Shown piece after piece: positions 39,648 to 48,572 of a DNA stretch of 52,535 nucleotides. Under the pieces are notes generated by a model. The model saw only the letters and a list, made by a program, of their open reading frames with translations, was not told the origin of the DNA and made no database searches. The position numbers and the translations under genes were made by a program. The number at the start of each line of letters is the position of its first letter. The stretch's first letter is position 1. This stretch comes from Bacillota bacterium. GTDB taxonomy: Bacteria > Bacillota > Clostridia > Christensenellales > CAG-138. The DNA lies in the NCBI GenBank assembly GCA_023459335.1, contig JAEWUO010000011.1, positions 1 to 52,535 on the forward strand, read 5' to 3'.

Positions 39648-40880
39648 TTATTCTTTGCTCTTCGCAGAGAGGTAGTACAGCGGAACCGAGAGCAGCTGCG
39701 CGCCGACGGAAACGGCGATCATGGCGGGGATGCTGACGTCGTAGAGCGCGCCTAAAAGCCAGCTGCCAAGGAACCAGAATACGCCGAACACGCACTCGAA
39801 TATACCGTATCCCGTCGCTCTGCTGGCTTTCGGGACGATGCCCGCGACCGCCGCCTTGAGGATGGACTCCTGCGCGCCCATGCCGATGCCCCACATGGCG
39901 ATGCCGGCGAGCAGCGCGGCGTTGCTCTTTGCCCCGAAGATCAGTAACGCAAACGGGGCGGATAACGCGGTGGAGAGAATCAGCGCGCGGACGCCCTTCT
40001 TGTCGTACATGAGTCCGAACACCATCGCGGAGGCGGCGTCAACAAGCATCGCGCCCGCATACAGCAGCGGCAGCGTGCCGCTGTTGACGAGCGAGGAGGT
40101 TTCGCTCAATCCCGCGGCCACGCCGGAAAACGAACGCGTCACGTGCATGATCACGAGCGAATAGTCGATGAAGCCGAACGCGAAGAGACTGATACCGGCA
40201 AGATACAGGAGGAATTTGCGGTTGATTTTAAAAGGGATATATTGTTTCGGTTCCGGTTCGAACTGCTCCGGGTTGGGGAATTTTCGTTTGGTAACGAAAA
40301 GCATCGCGAGGGTAGCCAGCGCAGGGAGGAGCAGCACGGCAAAGCAGAAGGAATACCGCTGCAGATCCGTGCCGTCCGTTTTAAAAAGCAATATCAGATA
40401 GAGCATCACGGGGCCTAAAAACGCGCCGATCTGATCCAGCAGTTCCTGGATGGCGAAACTCTTGCCGATGCCTTCCTGTGTCGCGGCAAACGAAAGCAGC
40501 GTACTTTTGGCGGGTTTTTTAATCGCCTTGCCGACGCGCTGGACGACTAATAGGCCGCCGGCGAACATCCAGCCGTGCTCGCCGACCAACGCGAGCGCGG
40601 GTACGGCCAGTACGTCGATGACGTAACCAACGATCGTAATGAGCCAGTAGCGTTTGGTTTTATCCGCAAAAACTCCAAAGACGAACCGCAGCGAATAACC
40701 CACGAGTTCTCCCAGACCGGAGAGGAAACCGATGGTCGCCGCGGATGCGCCAAGCAGCGTCAGGTACGCGCCGCGGATGCTGGAAGCTCCTTCGTGTGTC
40801 ATGTCCGAGAGCAGACTGACGATGCTGAAGAGCAGGATAAACGCCATTGCGGGAGTCAGGGAGCGCAGTTTCTGTTTCAT
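39648..40880 (-). CDS. MFS transporter
   Basis: A 410-residue major facilitator protein with about 12 hydrophobic segments. Early motifs are LLSDMTHEGASSIRGAYLTLLG and the loop FVFGVFADKTKRYWLITIVG (the loop 2-3 consensus), and a VVQRVGKAIKKPAKSTLLS segment follows. A later repeat is MVFGLMYDKKGVRALILS. The substrate cannot be read from sequence. The frame opens with a GTG at 40907, but the ATG at 40880 is the more usual start; neither has a strong ribosome site. Confidence 0.8.
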   Translation of the reverse strand: MKQKLRSLTPAMAFILLFSIVSLLSDMTHEGASSIRGAYLTLLGASAATIGFLSGLGELVGYSLRFVFGVFADKTKRYWLITIVGYVIDVLAVPALALVGEHGWMFAGGLLVVQRVGKAIKKPAKSTLLSFAATQEGIGKSFAIQELLDQIGAFLGPVMLYLILLFKTDGTDLQRYSFCFAVLLLPALATLAMLFVTKRKFPNPEQFEPEPKQYIPFKINRKFLLYLAGISLFAFGFIDYSLVIMHVTRSFSGVAAGLSETSSLVNSGTLPLLYAGAMLVDAASAMVFGLMYDKKGVRALILSTALSAPFALLIFGAKSNAALLAGIAMWGIGMGAQESILKAAVAGIVPKASRATGYGIFECVFGVFWFLGSWLLGALYDVSIPAMIAVSVGAQLLSVPLYYLSAKSKE

Positions 40881-40985
40881 ATCAGGAGGATCCCTTTTCG
40901 CTGTCACCGCTGAACGCGGCTTCTTCCTATTTTAACCAGATATCGAAACAGCGTCAATTCCTCAGCGCGGAAGCACGCAAAAGGC

Positions 40986-41015
40986 AAAGCCCGCGCTCAG
41001 AAATGCGCGGGCTTT
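40986..41015. terminator. Bidirectional terminator after the ammonium transporter
   Basis: AAAGCCCGCGC (40986-40996) and GCGCGGGCTTT (41005-41015) pair perfectly. On the minus strand it ends the amt transcript 23 bases after the stop. Confidence 0.82.
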
Positions 41016-41038
41016 TGTCCGTTGCTCGAATCGCGAGA

Positions 41039-43042
41039 TTATTCGACGTCCTGCAGCGCGTCGTAGCCTTCTTCGCCCGTGCGCACTTTGATGACATTCT
41101 CCACGTCGTAAACGAAGATTTTGCCGTCGCCGATGTGGCCGGTATAGAGCACTTTCTTGGCGGTCTCGATGACCGTACGGACCGGCACCTTCGTGACCAC
41201 GATTTCGACCTGCACCTTCGGCAGCAGGTTGACCTCGGTTTCGACGCCGCGGTAAAACTCCGTCTTACCCTTCTGCATGCCGCAGCCGAGCACCTGGGTG
41301 ACCGTCATGCCTGTGACGCCGATCTCGTTCATCGCGGCTTTGAGCGCTTCAAAGCGACTCTGCTTGGTGATGATCTCAACCTTTGTGAATTTCGGCGAGC
41401 CGGATGCCTTGGCGGGTTTCTCAGCCGGAGGCGTAATCAGATCTGGCAGAGGCATTGCCGGTACGGTCTGAGGAACGAACGGCGTATAGTTGAAGCGCCT
41501 GAGCTGCTTGATCGGGGCGTTGTCGTCCGAATCGAAGTCAAGCTCGCTTCTGACCAGCTGGTTGTCCGGATAGGCGAGTACGCCCATCTCGGGGATGTCG
41601 AGGCCTTCCAGCTCCGCTTCCGGCGCAATGCGGATACCCCAGACTTTGTCGAGGATCTTGAAGAAAACGAACGATACGCCGAAACCCCAGACGATCAGCA
41701 CCGCAAGCGCGACGAGCTGCGCGTAGAGCTGCGTCGCGTCGCCGTAAAACAGGCCGCGCACCGCGCCGGATACGCCGTTGAAGCCGTCGCCGTATTTGCC
41801 GTCCGCAAACAGCCCAAGCGCGAGGATGCCCCAGAAGCCGTTGACGCCGTGGACGGAGATCGCGCCGACGGGGTCGTCGAGTTTCAGCTTGCTCTCGATG
41901 AACTGCACGGATACGCAGACGAGGATGCCCGCGATCAGACCGATGATAAACGACGCGATGCCGTCGACGAAGGCGCAGGGCGCCGTGATGGCGACAAGGC
42001 CGGCGAGCGTGCCGTTGGCGGTCATCGAAGGATCGGGTTTGCCGAACTTGACCCACATATAAAACATCGCGACGAGGCCGCCGATCGCGCCGGCGATCAT
42101 AGTATTCGTGGCTACGACCGAAAGCCGGAAGTCGGTGGAGTTTAAGGTGGAGCCCGCGTTAAACGAGAACCAGCAGAAGAATAGGATGATCGTACCGATG
42201 ATGGCCATCGGGATATCGTGACCGGGGAAAGCGCGCGCCGTGCCGTCCTTCTTGAACTTGCCGATGCGCGGTCCGATGACGATCGCGCCGGAAAGCGCGA
42301 TCATGCCGCCCATGGAGTGCACGACGCCGCTGCCGGCGAAGTCCACGACGCCGTGGCCGAGACCGAAGTTCACACCGAGCGTGGAGAGCCAGCCGCAGCC
42401 CCAGACCCAGTTGGCAAACAGCGGGTAGAGCACCATGGAGATGAAGAACGACGTGATGACGACGGCGGAATACTTGACGCGTTCCGCCATCGCGCCCGTG
42501 GGAATCGTGACCGTGGTGTCCATGAACACCATCTGGAAGAAGAAGAGCGCGTAGACGCCCGCGTCATAAGTGCCGTTGAGCATGAATCCTTTATAACCGA
42601 GGATACCGCCCAATCCCGGGATCGTCAGCAGGGAATCCAGCGATGCGCCGCCGCTGCCGAGGCCCGCCGCACCGCCGCTGCCGCCCATCTGGAGCGCAAA
42701 GCCGACGAGAAAGTAACCGATTGCGCCGACGAGGAAAACCATGAAATTCATGGTGATCGTGTGCGCCGCGTTCTTGCCGCGCGTAAAGCCCGTTTCCACC
42801 ATTGCAAAGCCGCACTGGAAGAAGAAAACCATAAACGCCGCGATCATGACCCAGGTGTAATTCGCGCCGAAATAGGCTTTATTCGCCGTCGCGGCGACGT
42901 CGTTGAGCGTCTCCGTCCCGGTGGTTGCGACATATCCCGCGCCTGTGGGATCCGCGGCGGCGGACTGCATCGGGAAGAGGAGCAGTACGATTCCTGCCGC
43001 CAGAGCGATCAGGACAACGATGATAAAGACAGACTTTTTCAT
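41039..43042 (-). CDS. amt: Ammonium transporter fused to a C-terminal PII signalling domain
   Basis: A 667-residue protein. A signal-like N-terminal helix (about 1-28) precedes the Amt/Mep channel of about 11 helices (60-500). The channel has MVETGFTRGKNAAH, VVDFAGSGVVHSMGG with the first pore His and its Asp, and ISVHGVNGFWG with the second pore His. After a Pro-rich linker (about 520-550) comes a complete GlnB/GlnK-type PII domain (about 553-667): IGVTGMTVTQVLG, the T-loop MQKGKTEFYRGVETEVNLLPKV, and TGHIGDGKIFVYDVENVIKVRTGE. The T-loop Tyr that is uridylylated in enterobacteria (AEYMV) is replaced (ETEV). PII normally blocks the channel from the cytosol, so this looks like a built-in gate. 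Confidence 0.92.
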   Translation of the reverse strand: MKKSVFIIVVLIALAAGIVLLLFPMQSAAADPTGAGYVATTGTETLNDVAATANKAYFGANYTWVMIAAFMVFFFQCGFAMVETGFTRGKNAAHTITMNFMVFLVGAIGYFLVGFALQMGGSGGAAGLGSGGASLDSLLTIPGLGGILGYKGFMLNGTYDAGVYALFFFQMVFMDTTVTIPTGAMAERVKYSAVVITSFFISMVLYPLFANWVWGCGWLSTLGVNFGLGHGVVDFAGSGVVHSMGGMIALSGAIVIGPRIGKFKKDGTARAFPGHDIPMAIIGTIILFFCWFSFNAGSTLNSTDFRLSVVATNTMIAGAIGGLVAMFYMWVKFGKPDPSMTANGTLAGLVAITAPCAFVDGIASFIIGLIAGILVCVSVQFIESKLKLDDPVGAISVHGVNGFWGILALGLFADGKYGDGFNGVSGAVRGLFYGDATQLYAQLVALAVLIVWGFGVSFVFFKILDKVWGIRIAPEAELEGLDIPEMGVLAYPDNQLVRSELDFDSDDNAPIKQLRRFNYTPFVPQTVPAMPLPDLITPPAEKPAKASGSPKFTKVEIITKQSRFEALKAAMNEIGVTGMTVTQVLGCGMQKGKTEFYRGVETEVNLLPKVQVEIVVTKVPVRTVIETAKKVLYTGHIGDGKIFVYDVENVIKVRTGEEGYDALQDVE

Positions 43043-43117
43043 ATTAATATGCCTCCATTTTAATTCTGACCCATTGCATGCCGCAGCAAGCTTTGACTGC
43101 CGGCGTGACCGGCACGG

Positions 43118-43417
43118 TTACGCTTTACCGCTCTTTTCCTTCCGGAAATTGTTCCAGGAAAATCCGGCCGATTGATAGACCTCGTCCTTGAGCTTGGTCA
43201 TGGAGAAGAAATACCGGATTCCAAGGAACAGAATGACCAGCCCGAATACCGCGCCGGGTATACTGGTCGAAAGGATCATAAACTTTACGCCGTGAAGCAT
43301 GCTGTAGATGCTGAATCCCGCGCCGAGCAAAATAATGGCGACGGACAGCGCGTACAGCACGGTGATCAGGAATACTCTCCCTTTCACATTGGACCGGGTC
43401 TGCAGGGATGCGCGCAT
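43118..43417 (-). CDS. Small membrane protein upstream of amt
   Basis: A 99-residue protein with two clear hydrophobic segments (about 15-38 and 48-70, the second including VFGLVILFLGIRYFF) and a charged C-terminal tail of about 28 residues. I recognise no family. AGGAGG precedes the ATG. It sits 75 bases before the Amt-PII gene on the same strand, with no obvious terminator between, so co-transcription is likely and a role in ammonium uptake or membrane assembly is possible. Confidence 0.65.
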   Translation of the reverse strand: MRASLQTRSNVKGRVFLITVLYALSVAIILLGAGFSIYSMLHGVKFMILSTSIPGAVFGLVILFLGIRYFFSMTKLKDEVYQSAGFSWNNFRKEKSGKA

Positions 43418-43532
43418 AATGTCGATTACCTCCTGACAACAGATTTCAACTTAATTTCTCTGACGAAGATACGGTTTTTGTTCAAAAATCGCCGCCGGAA
43501 ACGTCTTTGTTCGGCGACTTTTTTGAAAAAAT

Positions 43533-43578
43533 AAATAGCAAAGGCGCTGCGGGTAGCCCTGCAGCGCCTTTGCTATTT
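43533..43578 (-). terminator. Terminator of the sigI-rsgI unit
   Basis: An 18-base perfect stem (43533-43550 with 43561-43578) around a 10-base loop. On the minus strand it is followed by T-rich sequence (TTTATTTTTTC). It lies about 180 bases after the rsgI stop. Confidence 0.8.
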
Positions 43579-43756
43579 GCACTATTAAGCATCAAATTAT
43601 ATATTTTGTCAATATCTATTTTTTAATAACGGTATACAGATTCGTCCATGCCCGTTTTTTACCGGATGACGGACAGTTTTTCTATGGAAATAAGCGGAAG
43701 GCCAATCTATAACGTGTGATGCTTTCCGAAAATCTGCCGCTGGAAAAAGCTGCTGT

Positions 43757-44710
43757 TCAGCCGTCCGGGTTCGGCTTTGCTCCGCCGCCGGGATTTCCCT
43801 GCCGGGGATACCGGGGGGTCGGGCTGAGCTGCGGCTGAGGTCCGCCGCTTTGCGAGGGCTGCCCGTCCGGCTGCGCGGAAGCGCCGGGCTGCGCGCTCGG
43901 GGTCGGCGCAGGCAAGCCGGAAGGAGCGTTCTGTTCCGGCTGGGTGCCGGCAGTGCTGCCGAACCGGGCCTGTTCCTCCTGCGTTTTTTGCAGGATCTCG
44001 CGAACCGGCCGCTCGAGCCAGCCTTCGGTATCGAACGGCGTTTCGCCGCCAGACGACGCCCGCAGCCGCTCGACCAGATAAAGTTTGCCCGCGCTGGCGC
44101 CGAGCGCGTGCGCAGCCGCCACCTCGACTTTGGAAACGGACACGGAAATGACGCTCAGATCCGCCTGTTTCGCCGTTCGCTCCTCCAGCCGCTGTGCCAG
44201 ACGCTCCGCGTGCGGTTCGCTGTAGGACGACACGGAGAGTATAACGTCGTTTTCCGTCTCCACGGGGAAATATCCGCTTCCGCGAAGCGCCTCGATCGTC
44301 TGCTCGACCGCCGTATCGACCGGCCGGAACAGCAGAGCGTTTTCGTCGAGCTGGCCCACAATTGCCTGCGCGTCCTCGTTGACGGCCGTGATATCCAGCA
44401 CGCGGTCGAAGCAGTTGATCGTATACTCGATAGAGGGGTTGACGTCCAGACTCACCACGCCGGCAGGCGCGCGGTAACCTGCGAACCCGCCGAGCGTCAA
44501 CATGAGGAAACCAGCCGCAACGGAAGCGAACGCCGCCATATTGAAGCGCCGCTTTGCGGGCGTCGCCCGGCGTTCCGGCTGCTCGAGCTGAACGCGCTGC
44601 CCGATTTCATAGCCCTTGTTCCGGATGCGCTCAAACTGCCCGTCCTCGGTCAGAACCGCGGCGAAGCGTCCGTGCAGATCGACGATCAATGCGTTTTTTT
44701 GCTTTTCCAT
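43757..44710 (-). CDS. rsgI: RsgI-type membrane anti-sigma factor
   Basis: A 317-residue single-pass protein. The N-terminal cytosolic part (1-50) is an RsgI_N anti-sigma domain (NALIVDLHGRFAAVLTEDGQFERI). A membrane helix spans about 57-79. The external part begins GVVSLDVNPSIEYTIN (about 85-99), in which the Asn-Pro at 91-92 is at the site of the autoproteolysis described for clostridial RsgI proteins. A disordered tail rich in Pro, Gln, Ser and Gly (about 250-317) replaces the carbohydrate-binding modules seen in cellulolytic species, so the sensed signal is unclear. It starts 4 bases after sigI and should hold SigI inactive. Confidence 0.87.
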   Translation of the reverse strand: MEKQKNALIVDLHGRFAAVLTEDGQFERIRNKGYEIGQRVQLEQPERRATPAKRRFNMAAFASVAAGFLMLTLGGFAGYRAPAGVVSLDVNPSIEYTINCFDRVLDITAVNEDAQAIVGQLDENALLFRPVDTAVEQTIEALRGSGYFPVETENDVILSVSSYSEPHAERLAQRLEERTAKQADLSVISVSVSKVEVAAAHALGASAGKLYLVERLRASSGGETPFDTEGWLERPVREILQKTQEEQARFGSTAGTQPEQNAPSGLPAPTPSAQPGASAQPDGQPSQSGGPQPQLSPTPRYPRQGNPGGGAKPNPDG

Positions 44711-44714
44711 AATC

Positions 44715-45428
44715 TTATTCCCCCCGCCCGGCGCCGCGGATGTAACCCGCCAGAATCGGATAGTCGCCGGTCAGGATGACGACCGACGCAATGATGTATT
44801 TTCTATAACGTTCCAGAATTTTCGGCGAAACGCCTTCCGCCTGCATGAGCCGACGCGCGGGTAACTGCCCCGTGCGGAGCATGCGCCGGAGTTCTTCCGG
44901 ACTTCCGGCGACGGCACGCGCGGCGGCGGAGCACGCGGCGCGTGTTTCCGCGCGGCTGGGCGAACAGCCGGTCAGATCGTAGAATCCGAATCCAAACGGA
45001 CGGAGCGCCGCGCCCGCCGACAGGATTTCCTCCCGCAGTGCGGTATCCGCAGCCCGAACGCTTTTTTCAACCACAGCGTACAGCACCGGCGACGGCGCGC
45101 CGTCCTCAACCGAACCGTCGAACGCCTCCGGCGCGACGGAGATCTCCGGCGCATGCCTTGCTTCCATGCGGTGCGCGTCGACAAGGCTGTTGCGGATCAA
45201 CCGCTCCGCGTAGGGCAGAAAGCCGCCCCGTTCCGGATTATAGGTGTCGATCGCGCGGGAAAAAGCGCACAGAGCAACCGACCATTCGTCGTCGCTCTTT
45301 GTCACAAAGCGGCGCTTTGCGCGGGAAGCGATTTTCAGAATGTTCTTTTCCTGCCTGCGTATGAGCTCTTCCCTTGCGCGTTCGTCGTGCACAGCGCGGA
45401 GAGCCTGCGTCGATTCGTCCTGACCCAT
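44715..45428 (-). CDS. sigI: RNA polymerase sigma factor SigI
   Basis: A 237-residue SigI-family sigma factor. The region-2-like segment contains DDEWSVALCAFSRAIDTYNPERGGFLPYAERLIRN split over residues ~50-85; the C-terminal SigI-specific domain ends LPARRLMQAEGVSPKILERY and IIASVVILTGDYPILAGYI. It is paired with rsgI four bases downstream. The frame is open to 45602, but that extension runs through a strong hairpin (45521-45554) and has unusual composition. The ATG at 45428 gives the family's usual length, although its ribosome site is weak, so the start is uncertain. Confidence 0.85.
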   Translation of the reverse strand: MGQDESTQALRAVHDERAREELIRRQEKNILKIASRAKRRFVTKSDDEWSVALCAFSRAIDTYNPERGGFLPYAERLIRNSLVDAHRMEARHAPEISVAPEAFDGSVEDGAPSPVLYAVVEKSVRAADTALREEILSAGAALRPFGFGFYDLTGCSPSRAETRAACSAAARAVAGSPEELRRMLRTGQLPARRLMQAEGVSPKILERYRKYIIASVVILTGDYPILAGYIRGAGRGE

Positions 45429-45520
45429 GCCGTTTCGAAGTTCCGTTTCTGCGTTCGCCCGCCTCGTTTTTGGAACGGCGGCGGTGCTTTGCCGGTTTGC
45501 GCATCGTTGCCGGTTTTCGG

Positions 45521-45554
45521 CCGAACGCTGCGGCAGGCTTGCCGCAGCGTTCGG
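45521..45554 (-). other. Strong hairpin between the secreted-protein gene and sigI
   Basis: Perfect 15-base arms (45521-45535 and 45540-45554, CCGAACGCTGCGGCA and its complement) enclose a 4-base loop. No T tract follows on either strand, so it is not a typical intrinsic terminator. It lies in the 195-base gap before sigI. Confidence 0.6.
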
Positions 45555-45623
45555 TAGATTACACTTCGGCTGCGGAACACGGCTGCAACCTGATTGTATC
45601 ATGATTCCGGCTGTTGGTGTTTT

Positions 45624-46565
45624 TTATTGAAAGAGACCGTTCAGCCATTGGAAAAACGAAGTGAAGAGATTGCTCGTGCCGGTTTCGCCGTCGGTTTCCT
45701 CGGAAATGACGGTAATGCGATATTGATTCTCGGCGCCCGTATCCGGCTGGTTTTGCGCGATCTGCTGCTGATTCTGCGCGCGGATCGGTTCTTCGGCAAT
45801 CCCCGCGTTTTTCAGCGCCTGCTCCAGCGCCTGCTCCGCCTTGTTCGCCGCATTCTTGAGCGCGTCGATTTCCTCTTGCGTCTTGCCGGAGACATCCGCG
45901 CCGTTTTGCGCCTGCAGCGCGTCTTCATATGCTTTCAGCAATGCGGCCAGTTCCGATTTATTCCCGTTTGTGTCGTCCAGCGCGTCGATCGCCGCCGCGA
46001 TTCCGGCGGTGTCCATAACGGGACGGTTCTCCATGCGGCCCGTGCCGTCCTGCGCCAGCTCCGGCACGCCGTAGAGGTCGTCCGTGGAAATACCGGCGGT
46101 TTCCAGCGCCTCGTCGAGAGCGGTTTTGGCGGCTGCAACCGCGCTGTTCAGGCTGCTCAGATCGGCGGTGTCCTTGGCTTCAACGGCGGCCTGCCGTTCG
46201 TCGATCGCCGATTCGTACGCATCCAGCAGCGCGGTCAGGCTTTCCTTCACGGTTTCGTCCGTCAGCGCGGCGATGGCTTCCGCAATCTTATCGGTATTCA
46301 TGTTGTTCATTTCCACGTTGCGCGCGCCGTTGGGCTGGCCGTTCTGACTGCCCTGACCGTCGTAATCCGGATCCGGCGTTCCCTGCGGCATGCGCCCCTG
46401 CTGCTCGTTCTGACGGGGCAGGCCGCCATGACCCGCGCCGCTGTCCGCCAGCGCAGTTGCGCTGAGAGTCAGGGTGAGAAGCAAAGCGACGATCGCCGCA
46501 AGATACCGCTTTGTACGGCGGGAAGGCCTGCCGACCTTCGGCATATGCTGGAAAAACTTCTTCAA
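45624..46565 (-). CDS. Secreted protein with two helical repeats, next to sigI
   Basis: A 313-residue exported protein. A basic N-terminus (KVGRPSRRTKR) and a hydrophobic stretch (about 22-38) end in ATALA, a good signal-peptidase site near residue 40. A Gly/Gln/Asn-rich linker (about 42-90) leads to two related helical repeats of about 65-70 residues (about 94-159 and 189-257), each ending in an EQALKNAGI/DEALETAGI-type motif. A polar tail follows. The frame opens at 46613, but AAGGAG lies 9 bases before a TTG at 46565; I take that TTG as the start. I recognise no family. It is upstream of sigI on the same strand and a likely SigI target. Confidence 0.62.
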   Translation of the reverse strand: MKKFFQHMPKVGRPSRRTKRYLAAIVALLLTLTLSATALADSGAGHGGLPRQNEQQGRMPQGTPDPDYDGQGSQNGQPNGARNVEMNNMNTDKIAEAIAALTDETVKESLTALLDAYESAIDERQAAVEAKDTADLSSLNSAVAAAKTALDEALETAGISTDDLYGVPELAQDGTGRMENRPVMDTAGIAAAIDALDDTNGNKSELAALLKAYEDALQAQNGADVSGKTQEEIDALKNAANKAEQALEQALKNAGIAEEPIRAQNQQQIAQNQPDTGAENQYRITVISEETDGETGTSNLFTSFFQWLNGLFQ

Positions 46566-46621
46566 TGAAATCAACTCCTTATCGCGATGATTGTGCCGGA
46601 CGATGCCGGACATTATTTATC

Positions 46622-46650
46622 TACGTTTTTTTACTCGCCTAACAGGGGGT
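46622..46650 (-). promoter_or_regulatory. Possible SigI-type promoter
   Basis: On the minus strand ACCCCC (46650-46645) and CGTA (46625-46622) resemble the -35 (ACCCC-type) and -10 (CGWA) elements reported for SigI. The 19-base gap is longer than I would expect, so the call is tentative. It lies about 60 bases before the secreted-protein start. Confidence 0.4.
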
Positions 46651-46764
46651 CAAACGTAAAAAAACGAAATCCGTTTCCGTTTCTTCACATTTAAACGCTG
46701 GAGCGAAGCGCAGAGGGCAAGGGAGAGTGAGGACGCGCCCCGATGCGTTATGTGATACAGTCGC

Positions 46765-46792
46765 TTGACAAACCATGGGAATATGCTACGTT
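46765..46792 (+). promoter_or_regulatory. Probable enolase promoter
   Basis: TTGACA (46765-46770) and TACGTT (46787-46792) with a 16-base spacer, about 70 bases before the eno start. The -10 is a weak match. Confidence 0.5.
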
Positions 46793-46863
46793 TGTGGTAG
46801 CTTTTCGATGCGCCCGATAAAGAGAAAGGGCGAAAAATAAGAATGAAAGTTGAGGTAAGATAG

Positions 46864-48186
46864 ATGAACCGGCAGGTTATTTCCAAGATCATGGCGCGGG
46901 AGATACTGGATTCGCGCGGGAATCCAACGGTTGAGGCGGAGGTTACCACGAACGGCGGCGTGACCGGCTGGGCCGCGGTGCCGTCCGGCGCGTCGACGGG
47001 CGCGTATGAGGCGCTCGAACTGCGCGACGGCGACAAGGACCGCTATATGGGAAAGGGCGTGCAGAAAGCGGTGCAAAACGTCCGCACACTGCTCGCGCCG
47101 AAACTTCTCGGCATGGACGTGACCGGCCAGCGGGAGATCGATTTCGCGATGCTCGCCGCCGACGGTACGCCGGACAAGAGCAATGCCGGCGCAAACGGCA
47201 TCCTCGCGGTATCGCTCGCGGCGGCAAACGCGGCAGCAAAGACGCTGGAACTGCCTCTGTACCGCTATATCGGCGGGGTGAACGCGCACGTGCTGCCCGT
47301 ACCGATGATGAACGTGATCAACGGCGGCAAGCACGCGGACAACAACATCTCCAGCCAGGAGTTCATGATTATGCCGGTCGGCGCGCCGACATTCGCGGAG
47401 GGTCTGCGATGGGGCGCGGAGGTGTTCCACACGCTCAAGGGAATTCTGCACAGGAAAGGGCTGAGCACGTCCGTCGGGGACGAGGGCGGCTTCGCGCCGA
47501 ACCTCTCCGGCGAGGAGGAAGCGCTGGAGATGCTGCTGGAGGCGATCACGAAAGCGGGGCGCGTACCGGGCAAGGACTTCATGCTGGCCATGGACGCCGC
47601 GTCGACCGAGATGTTCGACGAGGCGAAGAAGGCGGGCAAGGAAGGCGGCTATCTCTTCTGGAAGACGGGGGTTTTCAAGAGCCGCGAGCAGATGATCGCC
47701 TATTGGGCGGATCTGGCGGCGAAATACCCGATCATTTCGCTTGAGGACGGCCTCGCGGAGGAGGACTGGGACGGCTGGCACATGCTCAACCGCGAACTGG
47801 GCGGCAAGATCCAGCTTGTCGGGGACGACCTTCTGGTGACGAACACGAAGCGCCTCGCCCGCTGCATTGCGGAAGAGGACGCAAACTCGATCCTGATCAA
47901 GGTCAACCAGATCGGATCGCTGACCGAGACGCTGGACGCCATCGAGATGGCGCAGCGCGCGGGGTACACGACGGTGACCTCGCATCGCTCCGGCGAGACG
48001 GAGGATACGACCATCGCGGACATCGCGGTCGCGACCAATTCCGGCCAGATCAAGACGGGCGCGCCTTCGCGTACGGACCGAGTGGCGAAATACAACCGTC
48101 TGCTGCGCATCGAGGACGAACTCGGCGCCGCTGCGGTCTACGCCGGCAGGAACGCGTTCGGCAAAATCGGGAAACGGATTCCATAA
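46864..48186 (+). CDS. eno: Enolase
   Basis: Glycolytic interconversion of 2-phosphoglycerate and phosphoenolpyruvate. The 440 residues begin with IMAREILDSRGNPTVEAEV. They contain GVPSGASTG-type loop residues (VPSGASTGAYEALELRDGD), the conserved NVINGGKHADN, SLEDGLAEEDWDGW, the signature ILIKVNQIGSLTETL and SHRSGETEDTTIADIAV. The Mg ligands (Asp/Glu/Asp) are intact. It is a single-gene unit with its own promoter and terminator. Confidence 0.97.
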   Translation: MNRQVISKIMAREILDSRGNPTVEAEVTTNGGVTGWAAVPSGASTGAYEALELRDGDKDRYMGKGVQKAVQNVRTLLAPKLLGMDVTGQREIDFAMLAADGTPDKSNAGANGILAVSLAAANAAAKTLELPLYRYIGGVNAHVLPVPMMNVINGGKHADNNISSQEFMIMPVGAPTFAEGLRWGAEVFHTLKGILHRKGLSTSVGDEGGFAPNLSGEEEALEMLLEAITKAGRVPGKDFMLAMDAASTEMFDEAKKAGKEGGYLFWKTGVFKSREQMIAYWADLAAKYPIISLEDGLAEEDWDGWHMLNRELGGKIQLVGDDLLVTNTKRLARCIAEEDANSILIKVNQIGSLTETLDAIEMAQRAGYTTVTSHRSGETEDTTIADIAVATNSGQIKTGAPSRTDRVAKYNRLLRIEDELGAAAVYAGRNAFGKIGKRIP

Positions 48187-48216
48187 TCGGATCGGTTACA
48201 CGCATATTCTAGTAAC

Positions 48217-48257
48217 AAACGGTCCCCGGGTTTTTGCGAATTCCGGGGGCCGTTTTT
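48217..48257 (+). terminator. Enolase terminator
   Basis: AAACGGTCCCCGG (48217-48229) and CCGGGGGCCGTTT (48243-48255) pair with one wobble, followed by T residues. Confidence 0.85.
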
Positions 48258-48572
48258 CTCGGATGATTCGGCAGCGCTTTCGCTTAACCTGCGCACCGCA
48301 AGAAGAGCCGTGCGGCATCGATGCAAAACTGTATGCCTTTTTCCGGGTTTCGCGCGACAATCTCGTTTCCGCGTGTTTGCCGCCGTGACTGCCGCGGCAT
48401 AATGTCCCCTGCCTTCTGGACTTCATATCGGAATCAAGGTAGAATGAAAACAAGGCCGTCTCCGGCGGCTGATTCCAGGAACGGCGCGGGCAACCGCTGC
48501 GATGACCGTTCGCAACGGATAATTTTCGGCTTGAATCAAAAAGAATGCGATCCATTCGGGAAGGATAAACGA

